Shown here one piece after another: positions 37,701 through 52,700 of a DNA stretch of 64,000 bases. The position numbers and the translations under genes are program-made. Each line of letters begins with the position of its first letter. The first letter of the stretch is position 1. The stretch is from Apostichopus japonicus (Eukaryota; Echinodermata; Holothuroidea; Aspidochirotida; Stichopodidae): the NCBI RefSeq assembly GCF_037975245.1, contig NC_092582.1, forward strand, positions 9,770,001-9,834,000. Reading direction: 5' to 3'. Under the pieces are notes generated by a model. It searched no databases. It saw only the letters and a list, made by a program, of their open reading frames with translations, and was not told where the DNA came from.

Positions 37701-40700
37701 TATCATAATCCAGAAATAAAATCATGTTATTGTATAATATTCTCTGAAAAAGCTGATGTGGTTAAAATCGTCAGGAAGTAACGAGATGACTTAAAATAGA
37801 TCTCTGAAGGAAATTATATGCATTCCTGTCAGGTGGAATTTGGTTTTTTTTTTTTTTTTTTTTGGTCTTCTTCCCCGCTGACAAGAAGTGAATCCAGTTT
37901 CATTTTATTTATAGTTACCTCCTCCTGTCATTTTTATTCGGGGTCACCTGTTCAGATCTGATTCCGACAATTTTTTTTCTTCAAAATTTCTTTAAATATG
38001 TGACAGCAGCTTGTGTTGATTTTGAGAATTGTCTGTTCAGGGAGTTGTTATGGAAACAACTACGTGGTCTGTTATCCCACAGTACAGTAAAGCCTTAACG
38101 AATATATTAGTTTATAATTTGAACATCCCAATTTCCGACAATATGATGTACAATTGAGAAACTTGGAATTTTCAAACATATTCTGTACACGTGAATAATA
38201 ACACATGCAATTTTGACTACTTGGAGTCCAAACCACACAAATTTATCACTCACAGAGAAACCTTCATTTTGTGAACAAAATCAACCATGAAATCATACAG
38301 ATATAACTTCATATTTGTTAAGTTTTTGCTAAACTTTATGGTCAAACTGTCCACTAAGCTAAAAACCTGCTATAATGAGGTATTGATCCGTAGGATGGGG
38401 CTGGGGTGTGTGTGGTGGGAGGGGGGTGGGATTTGCAACCCTCAACCTCACCCACCTTTCCAACCCATCCCACATCAAAAATCATTAAGGTCACATTTTT
38501 GGCACATTACTTTGCATACACCTAATTATAGATCTGACCTAATTTATGGCCGAATTATTTCGCAGAATGCACCATTTCACATCTAAAAATGTATTTTTTA
38601 TTTGTTGCTTTTTCTGATAATTTAGGTTGAATTTCTCTTGAAACTCTCATATATATGTGTTTTCAATCATACTATTTCCATGGTATATGTAAAGTAATGC
38701 AACTAGTGAAGGTCATCTCCTGCAAAGACCCTGTTTTATAAGATTTTTTAATAACCTAGCCCAGGCTTGAATGGTTCAAATTCAAAATTGATCATAATTC
38801 ATCATTCACTGGAAGGAAAAAGATTTTACTGATCTATATCATTTATGTCCTGAACATTTGCTAGCTATGATGATCTTACAATTCAGCCAAAAATGTCTCC
38901 CAAACAAATATGTCTAACAACCAAGATGACAAGACTGGACCAGGATGGTTTCAAGAAACCTTAAATTAACAACAAAGCTTAAGCTATAGTTAGTAACAGT
39001 ATTATGATTAGTTACCATATATATTGAAACTGGCTTTTTCCACTTGAGGTATATGGAGACATACCTCTTTTCATCACCTCCCCTCCCCACTCCCCTCTCT
39101 ACCTGTGGTCTTTGTTTAATGGTTGACTGTCTCTCGGGGCTCCCCTACTTGTTTCCAGCCCTCAAATGCATACTATAATGTTTAAAACTCTCTTCAAACT
39201 GGTCCAAACATATCAAATTTGAAATTTGTTTTCCAGAAGCAGGAATTCAAAATGCTTCCAGTACTAAGCTAAGGCAAGACCAATATTCCACACTGTAAAT
39301 GGAAAGCCTAACCGCAGTACAGTATGTATGTACAGTATGTACAGTAGTACGTGTATATAGACAGTTTACTATATAACACTATATAACACATATAACACAT
39401 TGTTTTATGGTAGTAACTACCTTTGATTCCGGCAAATTTGATTGGTTGTTTCAGGAAATGACTCAGAGAGGTTGGTTTGCCATCAGGATAACTGATTATT
39501 CTGTGAAAGCTAGACTTTCAATGATAACTTTTTTAGCATTTAAATTGTAGATTTTGTAGTCAATCTGTTTTATCGCTTTACTCTTCACCAGTGCTTTTAA
39601 TCGTTTTTGGATCTCATATTCCTGTATATATGTATATGACATATGTATTTGACATATGTATTTACTGTTTTATGTATTTACTGTTTTATGTCATTGTATA
39701 TTCTAGATTGTTTGTCAAGCGCACAGATCCATCGCGCGTAGTGCGCTATATAAGATTTTAATTACATTACATTAAATTTTGTGGAATGCTGGCCTATAAT
39801 AGACCTGCAGCTTTCAGTGAACTATTCAGACCCTTATCAACAAGAATGACTACTATTTTTCTACATTATCAAGCAAAACAAAGTCACTCTTTAGTTCTTA
39901 CTTATAATCACTCTGACTTACTGTAATCGTCTATCCTTCGGTTGTTAACTTACTAAAAACCGGAACAAGTTACAGAGAACTTACAGTAACATATGGATCA
40001 GGGTGTGGTTAAAATGACCTTAGAAATCAACTTTTATAAATGAAGATAATTTTACAGCAAATGTTACACAGAATAACGTTAACCAGGCAATCTTTTTACG
40101 GTAACCAGGCTAACTCTTTATCGGTAACCAGGCAATCTCTTTAACGGTAACCAGGCAATCTCTTTAACGGTAACCAGGCAAACTTTCTATTGGTAACTAG
40201 GCAAACTCTCTAATGCTAACCAGGCAATCTCTCTAACAGTAACCAGGCACTCTTTAACGGTTACCAGGCAATCTCTTTAAATGGTAACCAGGCAATCTCT
40301 TAACGGTAACCAGGCAATCTCTTTAACAGTAACTAGGCAAACTCTCTATTGGTAACCAGGCAAACTCTCTAACAGTAACCAGGCACTCTTTATAGTTACC
40401 AGGCAATCTCTCTAACAGTAACCAGTCAAACTCTCTAAAGTTAACCAGGCAATCTCTTTAACAGTAACTAGGCAAACTCTCTACTGGTAACCAGGCAAAC
40501 TCTCTAAAGTTAACCAGGCACTCTTTAACAGTTACCAGGTAATCTCTCTAACAATAACCAGTCAAACTCTCTAAAGTTAACCAGGCAATCTCTTTAACAA
40601 TAACCAGGCAAACTCTCCAATGTACAACATGGATGTACAATTTATATAGACAAACAATACAAAACAACTCATGGTCAGGATCAAAGAATGAAGATTATCA

Positions 40701-43700
40701 GTAAAGCTAATAATATTTCAGGGTTGTATGGTTTGAAATGATCTCCGGAGCCTCTAACAAACATTCACTATGGATGTTACGTAATTAGCTATGAGAGTGA
40801 ATGTTCAATACCAACAAATATCAAAAAATAGAATTGAGTTCATAATTAAAAGTCTAACACAATCATTTATAAACAGACATAAATAGTGCCACACGAAAGT
40901 GAAAGCAAAACAAGGATGTTAATTCAACAGCCCAAAAATAACCTGGTTGTTGGTAATTACTAACCTTTTTTTTTTCACAAAACAATGAGTAGGTGGGTTG
41001 TCAACTAGCAGAGTACAAGGAAAATCAATTTTATGTTTAAATAGAAAAGTAACAGAAATGCTTGAGGAAGATGGTTGAGGATGGGTCAAAAGGTTGGTTA
41101 AAAGGAGGGGGTGGTGTGGGGGTGGAGATGGAGGTTGGGATGGAATGGAATGGTATACTGTACATATTTTTCTCTGCTCTGATAGTTCATATACTATTAT
41201 CAGCCACTCAAATAAGAAGCTATAGTAGGTCGACTGTAGCCTCTTGCTTCAGAAAGTCAGAAACTATCAGTGGCCATTGAAGCTCTATGATTGGTCGAGA
41301 CCCAGGTAGAAGAAAACAGAACATAAGATCGGCAGACTATGATTTGGATGGAATCAGATAATGAAGTTCATGTACATGTCACACAGTGATTTTGTCTCCC
41401 AAGTTTTGACAAATTTGTGTGTGTGTGTGCGTGTGTGTCTGTGTGCTGTTGATAACATTTATTCACTGGGCAAACCAACTGCAGTCAAATAAAAAGAACT
41501 CAAGTTCCTGTACAGTTTATGTATCAATTTATACCACAGTGTATATATTGGTTGATATTGAGGCCTTAGAAAGTTATATAGTTGCAGCTAACCCAGGGAA
41601 ATCACAACATGGGGCTCAAAAACAAAGAGAAAAAAAGGAAAAAACAAAAAAAGGTTTGTAAAACCAGGGCTCTACCAGGTATCTCTGGCACTTTGTAGGC
41701 ACCCCAGGTTGAAGGTTTCTTAGATTAGTGTGCCAAAAGGCACATATATATAAGGGTTGCTAGCAGCAGTTGAACATGTGGAATGTAAGAAATTGTGTGT
41801 TTTTTTTTTTTAATGAGTCACAGGTAAAATGAAAAGTCAAGAGTAAGTTCAAACAGGTTGGTAGAGAGAAGTGGGCCGGTGGTGGTGGGGGGGGGGGGGA
41901 AGGGGACGGTAGGTACAGAGTTTTTGTTTTCTTTACTAATCAGGTGTACAGTACCTGCTTCAACCTCCTTATTCTCACAATCTGTTACAAGTTATAACTA
42001 TCTACGATAGGCCTTTTAGCCTAGCTCTATACGAAGGGAGTCAAAAGAAAGGTCAAACAGGTTGGTAGAGAGAAGGGGGGGAAGGGGAAGGGGAAGTAAG
42101 GTAGGTAGTACTAGCCTAGCTCTCCGAAGCTTTCATAAAATTTAAAACAGGCTGAAGTTATTTCATACTGCCAGTATTCGATTAGCCCTGGCACAGCTCA
42201 AACAGCAGTGAAGTTTATTTTATTTCACATGGCTCAGTTGTTGAGTGTGTGTTACATGATACTACCAGTAGAATATTTATTCTCTACGTGTACCAAGCTG
42301 TGTAACATAAACAAACACACACATTAATGGAAATGAACAACTCACTCTCAAAATGTCCTCTGTTTTTATGTTCCTTTTTCAAATTTCATTTGATGTGGCT
42401 ACCCACATGATAGGATGATCTCTACTTCACTATTATCTACAGAATAAACTCATTTTGGGAAAGCAAGACTAAAAGGTGTGAATCTATTAATAATTAAATC
42501 ATAATTACAAAATGATACTAAACTTACACTGTATTTTGCATAGACTTAACATCTTGTTTTTATTGTTGTTGCTATAATTATGTTTTCTTTCAACAGTCAA
42601 CATAATCTTACAACTATTCAATCAATACATTTTGCATTAACTCCTTGATGCTATTATCACTTGTTATAAGTACAGAGCAACACTTGGCTGGGCATTAAGC
42701 AGACGCTGTCTGAAACACATGTGTGGGAAATGACATCATAAAGCTATTTTTAGATGTGCAGTTATTTCTGGACTGAAACCTACTCCCACACGAGACTTTA
42801 AATCATTTTAAACAAACAGACAGTATCATTTTGAATTTATTTTAAATGTAAGAAAAATATGTCAGCTATTTTTAGTCGAAAGGGAACTTCATTTCCCGAA
42901 TTGTTTATCAGTAAAAACACATTGAAGGCTTGATAACCAAATCAAAACGGCAAGGGGGAAAAAATTACAAATATTGTTGATATTAGCTATAGATATTAAA
43001 AAGGGAAAAATACCACAATATTTTTCATTTCAGAGATCTTAACTTTGAAGAGAACTATTCCCCAACTTTTGACATCATATATAAAACTTTCACTCAATTC
43101 ACAATTCCCATGTATTTCATACATAAATTTTACATTCAATTCAAATGATTTCATACTGTATCTACATGCTTTATTCAATTCAATTCAATTTTTGTTTACT
43201 CATTTCAGATACTTTTCTTTCAATTTCACACATAAATGGGAATAAAAAAAGTAACAAAAACAGAGAAATTTTGTAAAAGTCTCCACTAAAGATTCTTTGA
43301 TCATATTCAATAAAGTTATCAAGCAGCAGAAAAGTTTTTGGGGGGGTGGGGGGATTGTTCATGGAATATTGCACAAGAAATGCCAAGGCATCCTTTCCAT
43401 CTGGAAACAAAAGTTCCCTTTCACTCCTGAGTTCCTAAACATATACCCCCCCCCACACCCTCCCCTTCTTCAATATGTGAAAAAATCTTAAAAATTGCTA
43501 TTTGTTAAAAACAATTTTGGACACAACAGCTCTAACAGGGAACAAGATCACACAGACCGACAGGAATATACATTGACCAAACACAGACAAAGTTCTACTA
43601 AATACTGAACCTCTGCAAGACTGTTCATCTATATTATTTATTCCTTTCATAACAATGTTTACAACTCACATACCAATCTCACCACATCTACCTACCTAAC

Positions 43701-46700
43701 CTACCCACCCCTTCCCTATATCAAACAAAAAGTAAACCCTTGTTGACAATGCTATGTATATATTGGGTGTATGAAGCAAAATAGGACAAGACTGACAAGA
43801 AAATATTCTCTTCGAACACTTCAAACAATTACTGAATATTTACTGAACAGTCATCTAAAAGTTTATTCCTTTATTTAAACTCTTGACTGAAAAGCAAGAA
43901 CAATCACACCATTCATACTTACAATATGGAATAATGTTGACAGTTATTTTATACCTCTCATCCTCTCCCTTTCCTACTCCTTATGTGAAACAATGTAGAA
44001 ACCTATTTTCTAATATGGTTTTTGAAATAACCAGCCCTATTAGAGAGAACAAGAGTAAAACTGACTGGTCAGTTTTACACTAACATTCTTCAAATGCAGA
44101 TAACTGCAGAGCACTCTGAGCCTATTGACTTATTTTTTTACTTTTAATCGAGAGGCAAGAACATTTTCAACTTTTCAACTAATCTACATACCCCCCCCCA
44201 CCCCAACACACACACCCCACCCCAATGCTTTCCTTAAAAAAAAAATATAAAAAAAAAACACTGGTATTATGAAACCGATTTTGAAATGATTGCCATAAGT
44301 AGACAGACTCACAAGGAATCACAATCATGCATTTAACTGCTGCACACTACTGCACACCTGTCAAATCCTGTTGATCTATTTTTAACTTTTGATATCGCGC
44401 TAGGTGAGAACATTCCAGGTATCCCAAACCCTCGAGGGTGGAAGGAAGCAAGCACTCAAACCTGCATGAAAGTACAGTACATACAATAAAACCATGTAGT
44501 TATATCAGACTGGTTTTTGTTTTGATATTTTGCAAGCTACGGTCACCGAAACGTTACCTTCTTTCTCTTCTTTCCATTTGTCATGTAATAATGAGAGTTT
44601 CTTAAATATACACATTTCACTATTGCGACATAATTCCATCAAACTATGAAGTAGACACAGTCGTGTGTTTTGATACTAGTGGTTGTTTTTTTGTTTTTCT
44701 TCCCCAGACAGGTACGTCAGCTGAAAGAAGCTACGTGGCATACGGAGAATCGGATTCTTAATGAATCCTTCACGAGATTCATTAATTACCATCTGCTTTC
44801 GATACGTTTTTTTTCAATGACCGATTCTGAGAGGGCTGAAATTAAATAATATATGCTTTGTTGCAGTGATGTCGATGAAATGATCATTTTTCGTAACATC
44901 GAAACAATAAAACTTAGAGCCAAAACTTTTAGAAATAACTTGTTTGCAATTTTTCTTATACTTAAAAAATCTCACACATCAAACTGTTTAGGAGGGAAAT
45001 ATGTTCTTTTTTTCCCCAAAAGAGTCCGATAACACTGATATCCAACACGAGGTGCTCAGTAAAGGTCTTTATCTAACAAGGTGACCAGAATTGTTGCTCA
45101 AAAGAAAGCCGGGATGTGCTCACACCAGGCGGGGGAGGGGGCGGGCGGGGGAGGTGACGGGGGCGGACGGATGCACCAGGCAGTTCTGAATGCCGTCTAG
45201 CACAAACAGTATTTATTTTGAAACGTTTGTGCCTAGCACTATTTTTGATGATTTATTTTAATAAAGATTACAATTACTGAAATATGGGTGATTACTTGGC
45301 ACAGAAGGTAGCTCCAGAATAGGAAAAAAAGGTAGCACCATTTGCCATCTAACATACTTCTAATTTGCAAAAACTTCCTACAGGGGAGGGGACATCTCCA
45401 CCCTTACACCCCTCCCCCCACCCCACCACACAAGTACAACTGGCACTCAAATATCCCTGAGCAAATGCCTGCAAAGGAAATGCCATTTTCCTTTAAAGCC
45501 ATGGGACATTTTCACTACAATTTCAATTAAGAAAAAATGAAATATTGATGTATCATTGCCCATTCTGATCCATTAATTACAAGCATTCTCTGAGTTGTTT
45601 TCCACAAAATATATTCGAAACTTTTGAGATAAAGATGAAACTGTTTGTGAAATTGTAGACCTGTAAGGTGTTTAGCTTAGACTGTATATTGAACATTATA
45701 TAACATTGAGATACACTCGAAGCCCTCAGGTGCCAATGAGGACTCAACATCATTCAACCCCTTTAACTAAATTTAATTACACTGTATGTCAACTTCAACA
45801 CAATTAGCACTAAACGCTACAGCTATATGTGTGTATGTATGTATTTTAGATCCTCCTTGCAAGCAGGAACTCGCGAAGAAGCCTCATTGGCTTATCAAAG
45901 CTGCAAGCTGACCGAAGTCAGTCTCTTACATTCATATTTAACGTCCATGATTATGAATTGTCAATTATCAACAACTCTGTAACTGGACGACATACATTAA
46001 TCTTGGAGTGACTCAAACTGGGGACCTTATGATTGAAAGGCATTGGCGTTAACTTATATGAATCACATATCCTACATGAATCACAGAGTATGTAGCATAC
46101 AGAGTATGTTAAATCCTCCATGGTGTGTGGTGTGGTGTGGTATGTTGGATTTATTGCATCTTCAGAAATTCAATGAATATTTTACAAACATTTATGAGAT
46201 TTCTTTATCTGCTGCCATTTATCCTACATAAACAATACAGGCAGATGGGTTCGTCATAACCTGCATCAAGTCCAGTAACAGACCAACTGTATTAATAACA
46301 TATGAAGGCCTTTAAAAACATGGCCTTGTGTCACATGTAGTCACATGCACTTTGCATCACTATACGTGACCTATTTGCAACGCATGGTGATGCAACTGTT
46401 GTCAACATAGAAGCCTGATTGGTGGCCGCTTATTAGCACCACAAGCTTGGCAGGAAAAGATGTGACGTATAACGTGGGGCTGCATAGTTTAAGCATTAGC
46501 ACTAACACTTACGTTAATGTACATAGCTGTTTGTTGATATATAACAGTTACTTCACTAAGTTAGGTATAGCATCGTTTAATCCATATGTTAGTACTGACA
46601 CAGTGTCCCAATTTTCAACCAAAGAAATATGGTATAGCCTTAAACATAAAAAACCCATTACAAAATGTAATCATGTGTTACGATCCCTAGAAAATATAAT

Positions 46701-49700
46701 ATTACAAATATGTCAAACATTCGAATGCAGCAAAATTAGTCTACATTAACAACCTATTGTTGTCTGTAACATTCAAGCCTAGGCTAACGAGGCTTAGCTA
46801 TGTAGTATGTACAGCACGTTGTTGCTTAATGATCAAACTAACAGCTGATTGTGCATGTTCAAGTGCTCGTGTTCCGAATAATGTCTAAAAATAAGTATAT
46901 TACAAATTGGCAAAAATATCCACCAGGGATTCGATGACATCATATGGAAGCTGCAGTTGCTGCAGTGTTTCCAAATATTGCGGAACAGACTGCTTCGTGA
47001 CGATTCTGCTTGTTTGGGCAACCAGAGAAAAGATAATATTACAGCGCCCACGCAACTTGAACAGTCAAACTTTCATTCTCCTTTATCTTGGTACTGTAGA
47101 TGACCTGAGATTGATTTATAAATATGTGAAGGGGAAAGAAAAGTGCACAAAGCACCTCTGTAACTATCCTAAATTCCTGCTTGTAGTTCATACATTTCAC
47201 ATAACTAGCTATTTAGAAAAGTATATACCCAAGATCAGGGACGTAGCTAAGGCCTGATGATTGGGGGGGTGTAGTGTCTGAAATTCCAACTGGATGGGTT
47301 TTGGAGCAAGAAAATTCCGACTGCTGCCTTGTACCCACCCCCCCCCCCGTACTACTCGTCAACATTAACATGTCGAACGCGCGCGTAGCGCGCGGAAATT
47401 TTTTTCGATACATTTGTACACAGGCCCTCACTTCACAAACTTATTAATCACTCTGGCTAAGCAAGTTAGCAACTGAGTAAAGTTATCTGCTTCTAGGCTA
47501 CATAGACTACTAACTACAAAAGCTATGTTAATGTAACAAAGGGGAAATTGTTTTGCAACAAATTATATTCGACGACAAAGTGAATTACCAAAAAATACAG
47601 TGCTTTTTACTAGCACGCTTAATATTGTTTTCTTGGGGGGGGGGGGGGGCTATTTATCACTCACATGAAAAACTTTCAATTGTGCACTTCATTCCAACTG
47701 AGCATTCAGAATGAAGTGAACAATTAAACATTTTGCAGAAAAATGTTGAGTTCACGAGATATGATAAGTTGTCAATAAAACATTTTGCAGAAAAATGTCC
47801 AATTGACGAGATAGGCTATGATAAGTAATTGTCAATTAAACATTTTCAGAAATTTTTCAATTGCTCAGTTAAAGCAACTGAGCAATCCAACATTTTTCTG
47901 ATTTTGATAAGATTTTATCTTGTTATCTAAACAATTTACTGAAAAATGTCAACTTATGGGGCAAAGTTTTCTTATTGATGGCACTTTTAAGCTTCCGTAG
48001 ATTAACATTGCGCGTTATAATCGCATACTATACAATGTATATCCTGAACTGACTTGCAGCTAGCGCACAGGGTCAACCCAGCCGATAGCAAAATTAATAC
48101 ATGAATTAACCGAATTGAAGCTGGCGAACTTTGTACAGTAGTTCTATTAGAATATTTTTTTTTTTTTTTTTAGAGTATTCAAAATCATACGAAGTTTTGT
48201 ATGGTGGAGTATAAGGATCGCGAGATACAATTTCTCAATGTGACAAGGAAAACGTGGTAAATATCACTGATCAAAGGTCAATTTTGACCAAAAATTTTAG
48301 GTCAACCAAAAATTACAAGAATATGTGAAAATGAGAGTGCGACAGTCGGAAAATTAGAGTGCGACAGTTGGAAAATTTAGAGTGCGACAGTCGGAAATTC
48401 CGACTGTGGCACTGAAATTTTCCAACTATCGTCAGTTTTACCAAGATTGGGGGGGTGAGACACCCCCCCACACCCCCCCTCTAGCGACGTCCCTGCCCAA
48501 GATCTGTTCTTGTTTGTCACCTTCCTCAAGAATATTTAGGCTACAGTAATACAGAAAAAAGCACACCCATCTTCCTATCAAGTTGCAAAACATGGGTTCT
48601 TACAGCACTATGTTGGTATACTCCTATTCAAGTTTATATCGATCCGAAATCCTTCGGGAAAAAGTGCCAAGGAGCAGAAGCAGAAGAGCATCTTTTTGGA
48701 TATAAATCAGGATCTGGGTTTAGCTAGTGAGAACTTCTTCCTAGACTTAGAGACCAAGTAACTTTTATGATTTACTGTGTAAGTCAATGGGACATTCAAT
48801 ACGTGTATGCTATCCTACGAATACAAAAATAACAGTTGGCAACTGACAATAGTGATGGCAGCAAACACAAATACAGAATGACATGGTTACATATAATTAT
48901 TGTACCGATGGTTTTTTTGAAACATCTTTGATTTCATCTATGTTATAAGCTTAAAAATATCCCCAGGTAACATTAGGTTAACTCATGTAGTCAGTCACAT
49001 GGTAACTATATAATTTTACTATGGGAATCATTTCAGGGAACTTGCAAGTATCATTCTTTATGAACTCCCTTTAATAATTTATCTATCTCAATGCTTAATC
49101 AGGGGAAGTTTTCTTTTACCACTGCCTACGACAGGTTGCTGCAGTTGTGCTTAAGGTAATTCCCTTCGAGCATTGCATTATATAGATATATGCACACAAA
49201 CCAATACCCATAACAATACCCATACCAATACCCATACTGCCTTCCACAGGTTGCTGCAGTTGTGCCTAAGGTAATTCCCTTCAAACATTCCATTCTAAAC
49301 ATATATAAACCAATACCCATAACAATACCCATACTAATACCCATATTGCCTACGACAGGTTGCTGCAGCTGTGCCTAAGGTAATTCAAATTTAAGCATTC
49401 CATTATAGATATATACACACAAACCAATACCCATACTGACTAACCAATTCATCTCTTTCATTGCTGACATGACAGCAGGGGCCGGTTCCCTTTGGTTCCC
49501 CCCCCCCCCCCTCTTCTGATATATTGTGGCAAGTAAAATTAGCTGCAGATAAAAGTTTGTGAACAACCAGGTACATAATGGAAATAGTTAGAATGACTCT
49601 CACATAGCCTGGCATTCCTTACTCTTTACCAATGTTTTTATTATGTAATGATTCTTTTGGTATTAAATTTGTTTATCTAACAGTACTTTTCTCAATGGTT

Positions 49701-52700
49701 TCAGCCACTGAATTAACAATTCAAATCATTATGGTGCGATACCCAAAGAGTTGTTATCCTTGATTGTATCTTTATACTTGTTTTATATGTAACAGCATGC
49801 ACAATAGCACAGTAAACTACACAATGCGATTCAAATCTGGTAGTGCTGGTCCGTTTTCACCATTACCAATTACCTAGTTAATTGTGAGTTATATTATTTT
49901 CTCACACAGGAAGTCTAAATGTAACACGGTGCATTCATTGTGCTTTCCATTTTCGTCATTAATACTGGCGACAATTGAAGGAGGTTGTAGTATAGAATGG
50001 TGTTTAAATCTTGTACAATATATACTCCAATTTGATTTCATTTGGTCCACTTGCACTTAAAGGATATTCTGGTAGCTGCAATTGATTGCTTCAATGAATA
50101 CGTCAACATTTTCGGGCATCTATAGCTCAAAGCCACAGACTCATAGCCTTTTCTACGACAATGATATGAATTTGTCAAATTTGGTGGGGTTTGGGGATGC
50201 ATCTAGCAATAGCAGCATAAATGATGTCATCACAGCTATTCAGCTAAAACATTTTGTCTTTATACTTAGTAATACTCACATATTTTATAGAAAAAAATTA
50301 TATTGCTATCAAACAGCAATGTGGATGACCTTCTAAATACAGACAAGGTTGACAGTTAAGCAAACATTCCCAATGTATCAGGTTTCAAAGTTATAAGTTA
50401 AAATTTGCTATTAAACTTGAGAAAGAACTCAAGCAAAGAGGCAAAGCTTGTATTTCTTACGAGCAGTTAAAAGACTCATTTAGTAATTGCACTATACTGT
50501 TCAGTTAATTACGATGCATCATTGTTTTTGTATGCATTTATAATTACTTGTAAAAGGTTTTTGACCTTTTTGTATCCGAATATATTCGATATGGCACAAG
50601 AATGTTACCAATAAAGATACCAAGCGTGGTAAAAAAAAAAAAAAAAAAAGGTTTCAAAGATAAATCAGCAAAGAGATGATAATTAAAAAGTAAAACTTTG
50701 AAGAACATTTGCCATAAAGACATCATAGGCCACCTACTGTAGTCTCTACTAGGGAAGAATCACAGGATTAATCTGTCAAAATAAGTTCCATTCATTCAAT
50801 CATATTCTTGAGTTAGGGACAAGATACTGACATGGGGCTTTTGACAGTGCGGGACAGACTTGTTCTTTTCCATATAATGGGTCACATTCTCTGCTAGCCT
50901 ATGCAACACTATGGGTCACATTCTCTGCCAGCCTATGCACACTATTTACATTCACATTCTCTGCCAGCCTATGCAACACTATTTACACATTTTGACAAGA
51001 TACTGACATGGGGCTTTTGACAGTGTGGGAGATATTTTTCTTTTCCATATAATGGGTCACATTCTCTGCTAGCCTATGCAACACTATGGGTCACATTCTC
51101 TGCCAGCCTATGCACACTATTTACATTCACATTCTCTGCCAGCCTATGCAACACTATTTACACATTTTGACAAGATACTGACATGGGGCTTTTGACAGTG
51201 TGGGAGATATTTTTCTTTTCCATATAATGGGTCACATTCTCTGCTAGCCTATGCAACACTATGGGTCACATTCTCTGCCAGCCTATGCACACTATTTACA
51301 TTCACATTCTCTGCCAGCCTATGCAACACTATTTACACATTTTGACAAGATACTGACATGGGGCTTTTGACAGTGTGGGAGATATTTTTCTTTTCCATAT
51401 AATGGGTCACATTCTCTGCCAGCCTATGCACACTATTTACATTCACATTCTCTGCCAGCCTATGCAACACTATTTACACATTTTGACAAGATACTGACAT
51501 GGGACTTTTGACAGTGTGGGATAGACTTTTTCTTTCCTATATAATGGGTCACATTCTCTGCTAGCCTATGCAACACTATGGGTCACATTCTCTGCCAGCC
51601 TATGCACACTATTTACATTCACATTCTCTGCCAGCCTATGCAACACTATTTACACATTTTGACAAGATACTGACATGGGACTTTTGACAGTGTGGGATAG
51701 ACTTTTTCTTTCCTATATAATGGGTCACATTCTCTGCTAGCCTATGCAACACTATGGGTCACATTCTCTGCCAGCCTATGCACACTATTTACATTCACAT
51801 TCTCTGCCAGCCTATGCAACACTATTTACACATTTTGACAAGATACTGACATGGGGCTTTTGACAGTGTGGGAGATATTTTTCTTTTCCATATAATGGGT
51901 CACATTCTCTGCTAGCCTATGCAACACTATTAACACAACCCCTATAGACAACACAATACTGTGCAACTTAGCAATGAGTAGCTCTACTACAATGTTACAC
52001 TACTACTCCACAAGACTAATCCTACCAGCATGTCTGCGATACTGCTATGTCAAGTCTGATCTGTGTTGTCTGGTTTTGAAAACTCCTTTCGCCATGAAAC
52101 ATGACAACCTTTGTATATACATATATATTATTTCCCTGTGCAGTACTGTACAATGAATGCTACCAGCATATAATGAAGACGTGTGCTAGGTATGAATTTG
52201 AAAGAGATATGAGATGGCTGTTGAAGGTAAGTCAAAGAACTTTACCTGGCATTTGCTCGCAGTTAAAGTCGACGTCTTCCTCCGTCACGGTGATGTTAAG
52301 TAATTCTAGAAAGTGAGCTCCCACATCCTGGGGTTGTTCGTCTTGGAAGATGTAATCGCTGACACAAATAGGCGTCCCTGGCAGTTTGGCAAGGACCCTT
52401 TGGGGTGTAGCGATAATTGATGGAGGATCTAGGGAGATGAGAGATTCAGTTGGGAATGAAATGTATGTAATTTTAGATCCTCCTGCAAGCAGGAACTCGC
52501 GAAGAAGCCATCATTGGCAATTATCAAAGCCGCAAGCTGACCGAAGTCAGTCTCTTAGATTCATATTTGAAAGTCCATGATTATGAATTGTCAATTGTCG
52601 ACAACTCTGTGTAACTGGACGACATACATTAATCTTGGAGTGACTCCAACTCGGGACCTTATGATTGAAAGGCAATGGCGTTAACCACTGAGCTAATGAA

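Larger units (their letters stand above)
29990..52245 (-). other. odr4: odr4 intron of about 22.3 kb
   Basis: No exon fitting the flanking phases was found. The intron carries five minisatellites, one complete hAT-like element with target duplication, two related hAT-like fragments, one SINE, one LINE 3' end and a possible WD40 relic. The remaining sequence between these is AT-rich without recognisable features, apart from homopolymer runs (T at 37844-37863, A near 50630-50649) and a GT run at 41416-41440. Confidence 0.75.

Noticed and set aside
40079-40613. Regularly spaced short repeats that could suggest a CRISPR array
   Set aside because: Units are directly adjacent without unique spacers, and the sequence is eukaryotic; it is a minisatellite.
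46907-47257. 116-codon open frame on the plus strand
   Set aside because: It starts at a non-ATG-supported position, runs into the hAT-like element's target site, has no domain resemblance and no splice context.
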